A DNA stretch of 64,000 nt, from the NCBI GenBank assembly GCA_022836615.1, contig MU405217.1, positions 248,001-312,000 on the forward strand, in the 5' to 3' direction. Below the pieces are notes generated by a model. That model saw only the letters and a list, made by a program, of their open reading frames with translations, ran no database searches and had not been told where the DNA came from. Every line of letters begins with the position of its first letter. The first letter of the stretch is position 1. This DNA comes from Annulohypoxylon bovei var. microspora. Lineage: Eukaryota; Ascomycota; Sordariomycetes; Xylariales; Hypoxylaceae. A program made the translations under genes and the position numbers. Below are positions 33,229 through 44,700 of this stretch, piece by piece.

Positions 33229-33990
33229 CTACCTGCCCGCATCCGCATACCACTGCATGGTTGTGTTGGCTTGTCGTTTTCACTGCCTAGATAAACCGTA
33301 GATGTTTTCTTTCCGCGATAGGACACACGAGAAATCGGGACCCTGGGAACTGCCTAGCTACTCAATTGAGTTTTTACTACGGTTAGCCAATAGACGGCGA
33401 GTTTGACGTAGCTAGATCCTTGTGGTGTTCCAAGGTTTGAAACGGGATGTCTTAAGGTTGCGGGCTCGGCATTGGTCTCCACTTTATACCAAGTGCAACT
33501 CGGCCCGCATTAGTAGCGCGGCCCGTAGGGCTGAAGAACGTTTAATATTGTAACAGTTAACGCGTTTATAACATCTTCATTCGTTATTTTTTTTTATCAT
33601 TTTTGGCGTGGTATTAAGAAAGGGGGGAGGTGTGTGTACAGTTCAATTTGAGTTTGATCCTTGGTACATACATCGATTTGTATGACAATTTATATGCGGA
33701 GAAAGGTACTCCACCTCCCCTAATACAGCGCGCGAAATCTCACGACATGCATACGGCGCGGTTAACGTTGCTCTTAGATAATACGACTGCTTTATTCCCG
33801 CTTCAAAGATTTTTCCTTTTCCACTACTTACCTAAGCCATATAAACCTTCATAACACCGAAATGATTACATTCGACCATGAAATCTGGAAAACTCGCGAT
33901 TCCCATCCACTGCTAGGATCATTTACTCTCTCGGACCTGTTTCTTCATCTATCACACTACCTTTAGGCATATCAGCACTGTGAGTTATGC
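33229..33990. other. USB1 promoter / ankyrin-CorA 3' spacer
   Basis: 762 bp, with a T-rich patch near 33585-33600. The end of the neighbouring ankyrin gene might extend to about 33925 if a further intron is used. Otherwise nothing is recognised. Confidence 0.4.
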
Positions 33991-36900
33991 CTAAAGCTCA
34001 TTCACTTGAAACTTACTCTTGCGCTTCTTGAAGACAGACTTCAGGATAGATTTGGCGTTTGAAATTAAATAGGGGGCACAGAACGCAAGAACGGTAAACA
34101 TCGAAGAAACGCCGAATGAGCCGCCGACTGAACCAAGGTTAATGAGTAGACTGGAAGCCAACGGCATATTGTGTTCGCTCAAAAGTACTTACAAATGACC
34201 CCTAAAGCCCAGGCAGGGGCTTTTAAGAACGATTCAACGTCCAGTGCGAATAGAGAGCTAAGGAATGACAGCGGCAGCTGATAGGAGTTAGTTAGGAAAT
34301 TGAAGACTTATAAGTTTTGAACGCAGAAGATTGAGACTTACAAACACAATAGTAATCAGTGTGAACACCATCAGGATATTTCCCTGCCTTGCGGATTCTT
34401 TCCCCTGTCTCACGGATTCTTCGGCCTGGAAGTTTGCTATCTCGCTCTGTAGTAAGGAGAGTGTCGAATCGACCTGGAGTCGTTCCGTGTAAGTGATTAT
34501 CATAATAAATTATAAATAAGCGAACAACTAACAGCAGTCTGAATCCTACTCGCAAGACTCTCCATTTCGGTGAGGTCGTTGATAATGTAGCTTGCAGCGA
34601 GGTCTGAATCCGTCGGGTCCTTGTCAAAGAGTTTCCGCTGGACGATGTTTTGATAGTTTACGATTGATTTGATAATACTCAATTCATCACGGATATCTTT
34701 GATCTCGCCAAATAGCTTTTCAGCTTCGATAGTAGCTTCTCTGAATTTCTTTTCGCGCCCGGAAGTCTTTAATCCATTTTCAAGCTGTTGAATCTGGGTA
34801 AAGAGGTTGGTCTCGTTTCGTCCCTACCAAGCAATTAACATTGATAGACTAAAAGTGAAGAGAACCTCACATACGATATAATTAATATAATTCGAAAAGA
34901 GTTGGCGTATTGACAGACCGGTTTTCCAATCATGACCGAGATCTTGCTGGCTGGAATCTTGTTGACTGGGATCGCGGTAGGTTCGTCTCCTCTCGTAGGA
35001 CCCAATACAATAGTCTACAAGTGCTTTCATCATGTCTTTAGTAGACCCCGGTTGAGACTGAGCCCCCCCGGCCTCTATTTGTTTGTTGAGGTGTTCAGTG
35101 AATCCTTCAAGCCATGACTGCTCTATGTCGTCGACAGGATGTGAGGTAGCACTAATCACCCATTCTAAGCACATTGTCTTAGTAAGGAAACATACCCAGA
35201 GCAACACCTCCCTTTACTCGCTGTTGGCTATCGTCCAAATCCAAATTTGATTAACCCGCAGCAGCGGCCAGCTTTTTGCTTGATTATTCTTAGACACTTG
35301 GATATTGCTAAGCTGTTGGCCCCCTTTCGGCGTTTTGGCATTCTGCTCTAGTTGCTTAGTAACAACTTGAGTGCGGTTTCGACGGTCTCTGTCCTCTTGG
35401 GCTTGCTTATCTCCCGATTCAAAGTGATAATACGCCTCATCGAGAGTCGCAGAGCTATGGACGATTGAATGTTTATAGGCTTCTATCAGTCTTCTAGACT
35501 TTTCGCCTGGCCCATCGCGCGCTTCGCTAGCGTTCTGATTTGAACCTTGATGAGAATAACTAGGGCCTTCGGTCTGCGTTGCGAACGATAGAAATGGCAT
35601 CTATAATTCAATAGGTTAGAACTTGAGTAAGAGCAAAGTTGACTAAAAAACAAGGTAGCATGCTCACATAGAGAGCTGAACAAGGGGTAAAATCTTCTTC
35701 CTGCTCTTCCTCTTTTGTCGTCTCCTGCTTGTTAGCTCGACTATTGACCCCATAGTCATCGGTTTTTTGAAGGACATTATCCTGAACTTCCTCATGCTGT
35801 GCGTTGTTGGTAGCTGCTCCTTTCTGTTCTTCACTTCGTTTCGGCGGTGAGCCTTCACCTTGACTCTTGCCAGTGGATGCAATTGGTATCCTCTCCACAA
35901 ACTGTGGTCTCATGAACCGTGACTCAGAAGTCCGATCTGGGATTTCAAACCAAGTACTTTGAAAAAATGAGCTAACTACATAGTAGTTGACAGCGCTATT
36001 CTCCTTTTTTTCATCGACTATGATTCTCAATAATAGGTCCTAAGAAAGCTATTAGCAACTTCTTTGATCCTCGGAATTGGAAAACCAGGAAATTGAGATA
36101 TATGAATTATTTATGCTACCTTCATCCAATCAATCTATCTTTGGTTAGTACTAACTAACTAGAATGTTCGGTGACACATACATTCGTAGCCGGTAAGTGG
36201 ATGTGAGTAAGCCTCAGGTTTTCTTCGCCATATGTAGCTTGAAGTCGAGAAGACTTGGCGTTATTTTTCTCATTCTCGAAGCTTTTCTCCATAGTATTCT
36301 TCAGATCAGACATTGCTTCCGTCATTATTCTCGTGGGTCCCTTGTCATACACGGTATCCTTCACATCTCGCGTCCTTCGAATAGTACTAGAGACGTGCCT
36401 AGCCTTGTAGAACCTGGCTATAAGTGCTTCGAATTTCTTCACAGTTTTAGAAAGCTCTGATTTCAATCGCGGAGGCTCTAAAATAGCACCATCCTCATAA
36501 ACTTGCGCTATCTGGGGGTCATTCAAGACATCTATCATACGCCTCCAAACGCTAGGTTGACTTCCATCTACGGGAGCTGTGGTACCGTAGTTATATTCAT
36601 CAGGTTTGCTCTCGTTTCCGCGCTTGTCTTCTGGTCTCATGGTCGTGGCATTTCCCACTCCTTGCTGGATCTTTGCTTCTGCTTTTCTAGCTTCGGATAG
36701 CGCCAACCCGATGCTCTTCGTAATTTCGTGGGTGCGTGGGGAAGTGGCAATGAGCCACCAGAGGATATCCGGTTTTTTTTGTTGAGTAGCCAACTCAATA
36801 ACGCTGAACTTCAGAGACGATTGCCGCTCGTTCGTCTCCAGGTTCGGGCTCCAGATAAGAAGTTCCTTCGCAATTTCATGCCTCTCAAATTTTGCTGCCG

Positions 36901-38158
36901 CCCAGAGAAGAGCATCGTTGAAAGCTCCCTGGTCACTCTTAAGAGCATCTAAGATGCACTTTTGCATTTTAAGTGCTCTCTCCCCACCCATTGATACTGT
37001 ATATAAAAGGACCCTCTGGTATACGTTGGGATCTCGCTTGTTTCCATCGGGCATATATTCCAACAATATATTCACGCCGTCCCAATTCTCATCTTCAATC
37101 GCAACTAAGACTGGTGTTTTATTTGTATTGTCCTGGATATTCGCTTGGTCGTACCCCTTCTCATCTAGTAGCGTACTCATGCTAACTGGGTATCTCCCTC
37201 TCGTTGCTATCATTAATGGAGTTCTTCCATCCACGTCTTTCACTTCGACTTTCGCGCGGGCATCGAGTAGAACTTTGATAATTTCTACGTGCCCATTGAC
37301 GGCAGCGCAGTGTAATGCTGTCATCCCCAATTTTCTAGGAGTATCAATATGGTCTTGTTTGATATTTTTAAGGAAGAATTTCACCATCTCTGTATCGCCA
37401 TATTTGGCGGCCATGTGAAAGTGTGTATATCCATTGGCATTGGTCGTTAAGGCGTCGACCCCTGAGTCCAGAAGCAACTTCAATACCTTTGTATGACTAC
37501 ATATGGCAGCTAAACGAAAAGGTGTATTTCCATTGTTATTGGTCGCTAGAGCGTTAGCTCCCGAGTCCAGAAGCAACTTCACGACTGCTGTATGGCCACA
37601 GACGGCAGCTATGTGAATGGGTGCATCTCCATTGACATTGGTCGCTAGGGTGTTGGCCCCTGAGTCCAGAAGCAGCTTCACGACTTCTGAATTCCCAATC
37701 CAAGAAGAAAAGTATAAGGGAGACCCAAATTTGCAAGCTGCTTCGATGTCAGATTTATATTCTAGAAGCAATTCAGCAAGTGGACGACTGCCTATCTCGC
37801 AGGCCTTGTGCAATGGCTGGTATTGCCTATGATCCTGCTCTGAGACAGACGCTCCTGCTTCAAGGAGAGTTTTAGCCGCCCATAGAAGGCCTCGCCTAAC
37901 TGCAATATGCAAGACAGTTTGGCGAAGGGAATCATTCGTGTGAACGTTGATCTGATCCCGTGGCAATGAGTCCAGCATCTCATTGAGCTGCTTTATTTTG
38001 CCATCATTCTTGTCTGGGGAATCATCTAGGCTTTCAAGAAAAGATACAATATTATTGATCCGCCTAATTATCGCATCATCCGCTTCACCGTCCCTAGCCA
38101 TAGTTGAGTTTAGGACTTCCAGTGACATAAATTTCAAAATATTCGGCTGTGTTCTCAT
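33991..38158 (-). CDS. Ankyrin-repeat protein with C-terminal CorA-like membrane domain
   Basis: Assembled as nine exons: 38158-36182, 36134-36120 (15 nt), 36039-35668, 35600-35218, 35151-34875, 34823-34533, 34473-34342, 34277-34193 and 34127-33991. Together they encode 1222 aa with consistent phases. Residues ~78-420 are ankyrin repeats, three of them nearly identical (LLLDSGAN/LATN). The middle carries the family block IDWMKDLLLRIIVD and PLLRVNQIWIWTI. Residues ~1009-1222 match the C-terminus of CorA-like Mg2+ transporter proteins: a long helix (LFGEIKDIRDELSIIKSIV), then two membrane helices (ILMVFTLITIVFLPLSFLSS and SFGVSSMFTVLAFCAPYLI). The GMN signature of true CorA channels is replaced by SLFALDV, so ion transport is doubtful. 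Such proteins are numerous and variable in Pezizomycotina; a role in recognition or signalling at membranes is inferred. The last exon boundary is the least certain. Confidence 0.75.
37388..37684 (-). repeat. Three tandem 99-bp ankyrin repeat units
   Basis: Three consecutive 33-codon units in exon 1 of the ankyrin/CorA-like gene (residues 159-257) share high DNA similarity as well as the motif LLLDSG. The flanking repeats are much more divergent. Confidence 0.8.
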
Positions 38159-40206
38159 CTAAAAAGTGTCCAGAGGTCACAAGAAGGAGCCCGAAACTTG
38201 GAAAGGGCCAGATCTGTACGATAATGCTGTGAAGTAACTACGCGCAAAGGCGATCTCTTATAAAGGCAGCGAGAAGCTTTGGTTGACATCAGGCTCGCAT
38301 CTTCCGTTTCGACCACTAATCCTACCTATGTACCCACACCACACTTCTTCTCGGTACCTTAGTGGCCGCAAGAGACCGCAAATTGAAGGCGGCGCTACTT
38401 ATTCAAGGTTCTGATTGGCTACTCTGCGGCGTTACCGGCACGTTTCATGCTGATGATTTTCGCGAATGGCCAACACGATTGTACAGCTGCATAAGTACTT
38501 CGTGCCCGAGCTCAGCCTATTGCATCGTATAAATGGGTTTTTTTTCTCTCCCTAAAAGCTTGCTTTGATCAGGAACAAATCTGCGAATTCGGAAATCAAC
38601 TCTACAATCTCATCGGTTCGATTGCTACCTCAGTGGCGTGGCGTATAATATGGCGGGCATTTGGAATAACTGCTGTATCTCGTACGTAGCCTTGTCGTCG
38701 TACTTAATTAGACGCGAATTATCCCCGCGCTTAGCACTAGGTGGTATCGTAAGCTCAAGCCTGATCCGATCGATGATTTTCGTACCGCGCAAGTTGACCG
38801 AAGTGAGTTTTCGATTTGAAATATTTACCTTCTAAGTAGTCTGACAACTAACTATCGAGGCTAGCAGAATTAAGGTCTAGTTTTGCGGGAAGTCGGGAAG
38901 TCGAAAGCTTCGGCAATTAGATAGCCTAAGTTGATTCTATCACCAGGGTTATCGTCAGCTTCCCTCCTAAGAACTTCTCACACGCCAAAATTCTCGATCG
39001 TCCAATTGACATTTCTATATTCCTCCCACGTCAAGTTCCTCTTCTCCAACAACCGCCTTCCTCCAACCGCCATCTTTTTATTTTTCATCAGCATCAAAGA
39101 AACCGAGCACCCTGACGCTTTTAGATTTTCGACAGTGGCCTATTCCGCTCTTAGTCGACACCAAGTACTCCTTTTCTTCTTCGCCCAACAACGAAATCAT
39201 GTCTCGCGGTCGTTGCCTTTATCTAACTAAGTCTTTTTCTAATCCGGTTCTCGCGTGGCTTATTAACTTAGTCATAGCTCTGGCTAGCCTTTATGATAAC
39301 GATAACCCCTTGATCATTTTCCATTCTCCTTACATTTGAGGGCATATTGTACTTTGACCCACAAGAATTGCTCATTTGTAAGTCCTCTTCGGCGTCTGTT
39401 ATCCCTTTCTATCTTTCTATTGGCCATATTTTCATGTTCAATATTTTGCCTTTATTCGTGTATTTGAATATTTCGCAGTTGGCACTACATTTCGTTATCA
39501 TGTGAACGGTTCGAGAATTGTGAAATTTGCTACTTTCCTGGAATACATGTATGCCCTGAACTCTCTGTGCTGTGCTATTTATATATCTGTCAACCTTATC
39601 ACTTGTATGAGACCCTTCTGGCGGGAGTGTCTAACCTGTTCCTGTCGATCTTGATCGCCGAGTTCAACAATCCTTGTCCTATGTACATAATTCTTTATCG
39701 ATGATGTCGCTGAGCTACAACCCTGTCACGTTACGTCATATCAGATCCAATTATTGATTGGTGGGGTGATGAAAGACGCAAAGGTGTGGGACCTCTTGTA
39801 AGAATGGAAAGTACGGCTCGTACGGGTTCGGCTGGGACGGGCGGGACGGGTTACATCATCGCCATGTCTTGAACGCGCGTGCTGCAGGTCTTGAGTTGGC
39901 AGGTTCTATCCACTAACATTTAGTTTTAATAGGTCCCGGTTTCGTTATCTCGCATATCTCTTTAGGGTACATACATTTATATACCCCAGCCCTACAACCA
40001 ATTCTTTCAGCCTGCTGCTCTGCATTCCAAGAACAAGAACAAGAACAAGAACAAGAACAAGAACAAGAACAAGAACAAGAACAAGAACAAGAACAAAACC
40101 GAGAAACAGTACATGTGGTGAAGAGCAGTAGGTCACCATACTATTTCGATATCAAAGGACCCGTCAACAACTACAACGATTCCAGCCTTACTATCAGCTC
40201 AACACC
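38159..40206. other. Bidirectional promoter spacer, ankyrin-CorA / Pal1
   Basis: 2 kb between divergent starts. A pyrimidine-rich stretch at about 38960-39070 and TATA-like sequence at 38529-38534 suggest that the Pal1-family transcript starts far upstream and has a long, possibly spliced, leader. The hexanucleotide repeat at 40029-40096 lies in this leader. No additional coding gene is supported. Confidence 0.45.
40029..40096. repeat. AAGAAC hexanucleotide microsatellite
   Basis: About eleven exact tandem copies of the six-base unit end about 110 bp before the Pal1-family start codon. They are probably transcribed as part of its 5' leader. The length is likely to vary between strains. Confidence 0.9.
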
Positions 40207-41087
40207 ATGTCTGAACGACCTTTAGAAGCCATCAAGCGCGCAACCAAAGCCGCTGACCGTGCCCCTCATCTTCGAAAGAAGAACCTCGCCGGCGCTGACA
40301 CAATCGATATTCTTGATACCACTGGCATCGGCGGTGCCTATCACCACGATGGACCTTACGACGCTACGCTAGCTTCTCGAAATCGCGATAAGCGATATGC
40401 TCCAGTCGAGGCCGTCAAGTATGGCAATGCACAAGCCTTGAAGGCCACGCCTCGCGAGAATGTTATGGACTCCCTCGAGCGCCACGTACCCCTGCAGGGC
40501 ACTGCTATTATCCCTCCTGGGCAGAGAGACTTGAGCGGCCGCGTGATGGATTACGAAGAGGGAGCTGATTTGATGCGGGAGGATGACGCGCCCGGTGGAC
40601 CTTACAAGAGATGGGATCATGTTGTAAGTGTCTTGGACCGAAGCACAGCCCCAGAAAGCCACCTCATTCCCCGAGAATTCGTATGCTATCGGGAGTCGGG
40701 ATACGGAGACCCACTCCCCTTTCCCTGTGCCCGACCTACCCCCTTTCTACTAGTACAGATTTTAGCGTTATATAATCCAAGCTAACATATCACCAGAAAT
40801 ACCATCCCGACGACCTCAAAGGCAAGGGTGAGCCATCATACACCATCCAAGAGGACCGCAAGCGACAAAAGCGCATGCAGCGAAACACCCTATGCCCCAC
40901 CGGCGACTACGAGATGCAGCCCACAGCCCACACCAGCGGCCGCAGCAACAAGAACGTTGCTGACGTCACCGTCCACCGCAGCGCCAGTCTCGGCTCTTCC
41001 GGCCCTTCTAGTCCGAGGGCGAAGCGCCTGAGCGACGGCATCAAGCGACGAATCGGCAGCCTTCGTCACAGACATGACGATATCTGA
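40207..41087 (+). CDS. Pal1-family cell morphology protein
   Basis: Predicted 235 aa from exons 40207-40623 and 40797-41087. The donor is GTAAGT and the acceptor CACCAG, preceded by a GCTAAC branch site; the junction is phase 0. The N-terminal part carries IDILDTTGIGGAYHHDGPYDA (33-53) and RNRDKRYAPVEAV, the hallmark of the Pal1 family. The block LKATPRENVMDSLERH and a GGPYKRWDH-KYHPDDLKGKGEP segment reassembled across the intron also fit. The C-terminus is basic and Ser-rich (SPRAKRLSDGIKRRIGSLRHR). Fission yeast Pal1 is a peripheral membrane protein needed for polarised growth and wall integrity at tips. This protein is shorter than the main Pal1 of most fungi and may be a paralogue. It converges on CFT1. 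Confidence 0.72.
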
Positions 41088-41778
41088 GGGCTCAAGTTTA
41101 ATGTTTGATCACCTTGTTGCGCTGTAAGTGATGGGTTTTAGCAACGGCGTTGGAAGACACTGCACATAAATCAGGGGACATGAACAAGCAGGCGGCATTT
41201 TGTGAAGTTTCCTAGTAATTCCCCTCCCTGATCACGTTAAGCACGGCGAAGCATAGCAATGAAGCACATATTTTGTCGACTTTGGGAGGCTAGGCTTGGG
41301 ACCAGTTTGACTGGCAGAATGAGTGTACGAAGGAGTGGTGTTTGAAGCTACAAACGCTTCCACATAGCATCACAGAGCATCAGCTCTTCGCAAAGTCGTT
41401 CACAGACAGCATGAATGTGAAGGGAAAACACGCTTAAATTATGACCATTAATCCCGTCTATCTCTGAAAATTCCGATCTTATTCGTACACTATGTGAAGT
41501 TACCCCTGGTTTTGCCAAGCTATATAGGTCGTAGGCAAAGTTCCTAAGCTCCAGGTTGTCTAAGGTTTTCTTCAGGACGCTAGCCTAGACGAGATGACTT
41601 GCGATTAAATCGCGCCGGAGTCTTACTTAATTGCCGAGGTATTTTTTTAACTGCTCAAGGAATCCCTTCGAGACGCAAGTGACTTGGCCGACCTGTAGCG
41701 GTGGCAGCTGGATAAGCCATCTTCGACTCTCCCCTAGCTAGTTTCCTAGTATCAGAAACCAACTCAACTCACTTCCCC
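41088..41778. other. Convergent 3' spacer, Pal1-family / CFT1
   Basis: 691 bp between two stop codons. No gene, RNA or repeat is recognised. Confidence 0.4.
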
Positions 41779-44700
41779 TCACAAATACCCCAGCCCCGCC
41801 GCACCAAGCACCTCCCTCAACGTATCCCTAACCTCATCCACACCACTAAACCCCACCCTCCCAGCTATCTCCGCTCGTCTTCCGGCACCGAGTTCATTCC
41901 ACCTTGCCAAGAGGGCTCCGTCCACGATACTCCGGCCCATACCCGCGTCGACGGCCGGCGGGAAGCGGCCCACAGCACCGGAAGACGCGGGCGCGCGGTA
42001 ATCCTTGGGATTCAGGCCCGCGTAGTGCGGTAGCGAGGACAGGACTTGGCCCGTTAGGAACGAGAGACGGCGGTACTGAGGCTCGGAGAGGGCGGCAAGG
42101 GAGGTGAGGGCGCCTGTAGGGGAGGAGAAGAGGACGAGGGAGGGGGGCGCGGGGGCAGAGTCCGGGTCGGACCCGTTGGCGGCGGCGGTCGTGCCGTTGA
42201 TGTGTTGAGTGAGATATTCCGAGTCCGCGGGGAGGGTGCGGGGGAGTAGCATGCTGCGTGTAGGAGGATGTGCGCCAGCAGAGAAGGTGGTGCGGTAGAG
42301 GAGGAGGTGGCCTTGGAGGGATTTGGGATCTGTGTACGCATGTGATTAGTAATGATACTTAACTTGACTGAAATAGGAGAGGTCGGGAAAAAAAGACTTA
42401 CGATCAGGATCGAATTGAAGAATGTGGATCCCGCCATCGGAATCGCAGGCCACAATGAACAGCTCATCTCCATCTGGTAGGAAGTCCACCGTCAGGATTT
42501 CCAGTTTAGTAGAGCTCTTCCCGAAGAGTACCATCCTATAAGGCTCTTCCGTATACCCCGTAAACCAAACTCCTTTCACCGCATCGGCCATCAAGCAGAG
42601 GCCCGTTCCTTTCAGCTCGCGAACCGTAGTTACGTAGCAGCTCATATCCATAAATGCGACAGGAAGTAGGGTTCCGTCTTCCTTTAGACCACGGACCATG
42701 CACTTCTGTCCCTGGGCCACCAGCATTAGACCTTGCGTTCCTATTTCGGAGAGAGCTGTGACTGCACCGCGAGGGATGTCCTCGTTCGCTACGAGTTTGA
42801 GTTTTTTATCGGTCTCGGGCTTTCCAGGCTCGGGAATGACGGTCACAATATCATACACGAGAACTCTACCCCTGACGGGGAGGTCCTCGCCACGAGACAC
42901 AGCGGTGCCAACGGTGATGAGATGCTTTCGCTCGTTAGTCGACTCTGAGACTTCGAGGTTGAGCGTCTCGATACACATCACTATCTCGCAAGGTTCCAGC
43001 TCGATAGTATCGATGACGGTCCAGGTGCTGGGGTTAATGAGCTTGATCTGGCCGTGTCCCAGTGTAGGCTTAAAGACAAGATCTTTTTCGTGCTGCCATT
43101 CTTTATGGTAGTCGTCTTCTTTCGGTAGCTCAAATGGCTCGCGGTTGTCACAGCCCACAACATAGGTGCCGGATGGAGGATGATGAGTAATTGAGTGTAT
43201 ATCGGAATTCAGGGGGAGTTTCTTAAGCGACATGCCTATGTCGGCGTATGTGGTGTTGCGGATCGGTATTTGGGACACGCGCGCGATACCCTTGGAGTCT
43301 GCGTATATGAAGCCACGCTCACACCCTTCGGTGTGGAATGGACTCATTCCCCGCACGCCACCACCTTGCAATCTTAGAACCTTGGGTAAAGTCTTGGACG
43401 ACCTTAGAATGAAGCTTGGAGAGTCACCCGGGATAAAAACTGTCTTATACCCAGCAACGTTGTCACATCGTCGCATCGGAGTCGCTCGCTTCATTTCATC
43501 TTCTTCATCTTCTGCCGTTAGGTCTGGACTATCTGCTAGAACAGGATTAGGCAACTTCTGGAAATGAAGTGTTGTGGAAAGCTCCTGGGTAGTTGTTGAC
43601 GGTATACGGAAAGGCTGATATATTGTGACATCGTCGTTATCGTTTCGAACCTATTGCTGGTAAGTTATGCTGAGACAGTAAATGAGGACTTAGGATCACT
43701 CACAATTAAGTATGGATACGATGATGTCATATCCCCAAGATCAGCCACTAATATCTCCTTGATGATCTCCTTGGCTGTGCCTCGTCTTGCTGCATAGTTG
43801 GCGGAAAGGAGTGGTGGTACAAAGGGTAACCCTTCGGCGACATAAACGGGCTTCGATAGGTCGGGTAAGGCATACACCTATAGTCATTAGCAAATGATGC
43901 GAAAGACTTAAAAGACTTTCTTACATGTAGCGCCCCGGCCTTGCTAAGCAAAAACATTACTATGTTTTCGTCAGATTTCGCGCCCTTGTCACTGGGGGCT
44001 CTAGCAAATATGCCAGCTCGATCTTCGTATAGACAGCCGGTAGCCCATTTGGTCGAAGTGAGTACCGAGTCCTCCTTTTCCAGTTCTTCAAGTTCCAGGT
44101 TCTTAAAAATCTTAGCAATAAAGACACTGGCATCATCTCGTACTAGCAAGAGAAAAGGATCGGCTATGCTGGCACAGTTAACCCTAGGTTCCGCGCCGGT
44201 CTCCTCATCGAGCATTGGCAAAATCTGGGTAAGTCCAAAGTCTGTTCTAGTGCATTAGCATATGTTTGACAGATATTATGGGGTAAGACTCACCCCCGTC
44301 GTAACAGTGAACAGCAGTCTTGAGAACTTGAATAATTCTCATATGGTTCCCCATAGTCCCAGCCTCGATAGTAAGGCCAGCAGCCGGCTCAAATTCTGTC
44401 CCAGTCAAGGCCTCGAACCCGGCGCCTGTCAAAAGGTATACGTCCGAGGTCTCATATCCGTCTAGATCGACCTTGGGGACAATCATGTAACGGTCATGCT
44501 GTGCAGAAGTCTCGTATTCTCCGCCTATTGATGTAGCGCCTTTCGGCATGGGTTTCTGTGCAGCCATCGTCCAAAAGCCCCTTGCCTCGGGAAACTCAAA
44601 GTGACCAATAACTTTGGGTTGTATTTCTCGATTGATTACAGCAATCGAGCCGGCATTACCTTGGCCACATGCGCAGACAAAGCTGAGGTCACTTGCAACA

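Noticed and set aside
33914..33990. Extra last exon for the ankyrin/CorA-like gene
   Set aside because: A frame to about 33914 can be reached by an intron of about 56 nt, but the simpler in-frame stop at 33991 is equally good and homology cannot decide.
39945..40139. Minus-strand frame made of Leu-Val repeats
   Set aside because: It is the reverse-strand reading of the AAGAAC microsatellite, with no conserved flanks.
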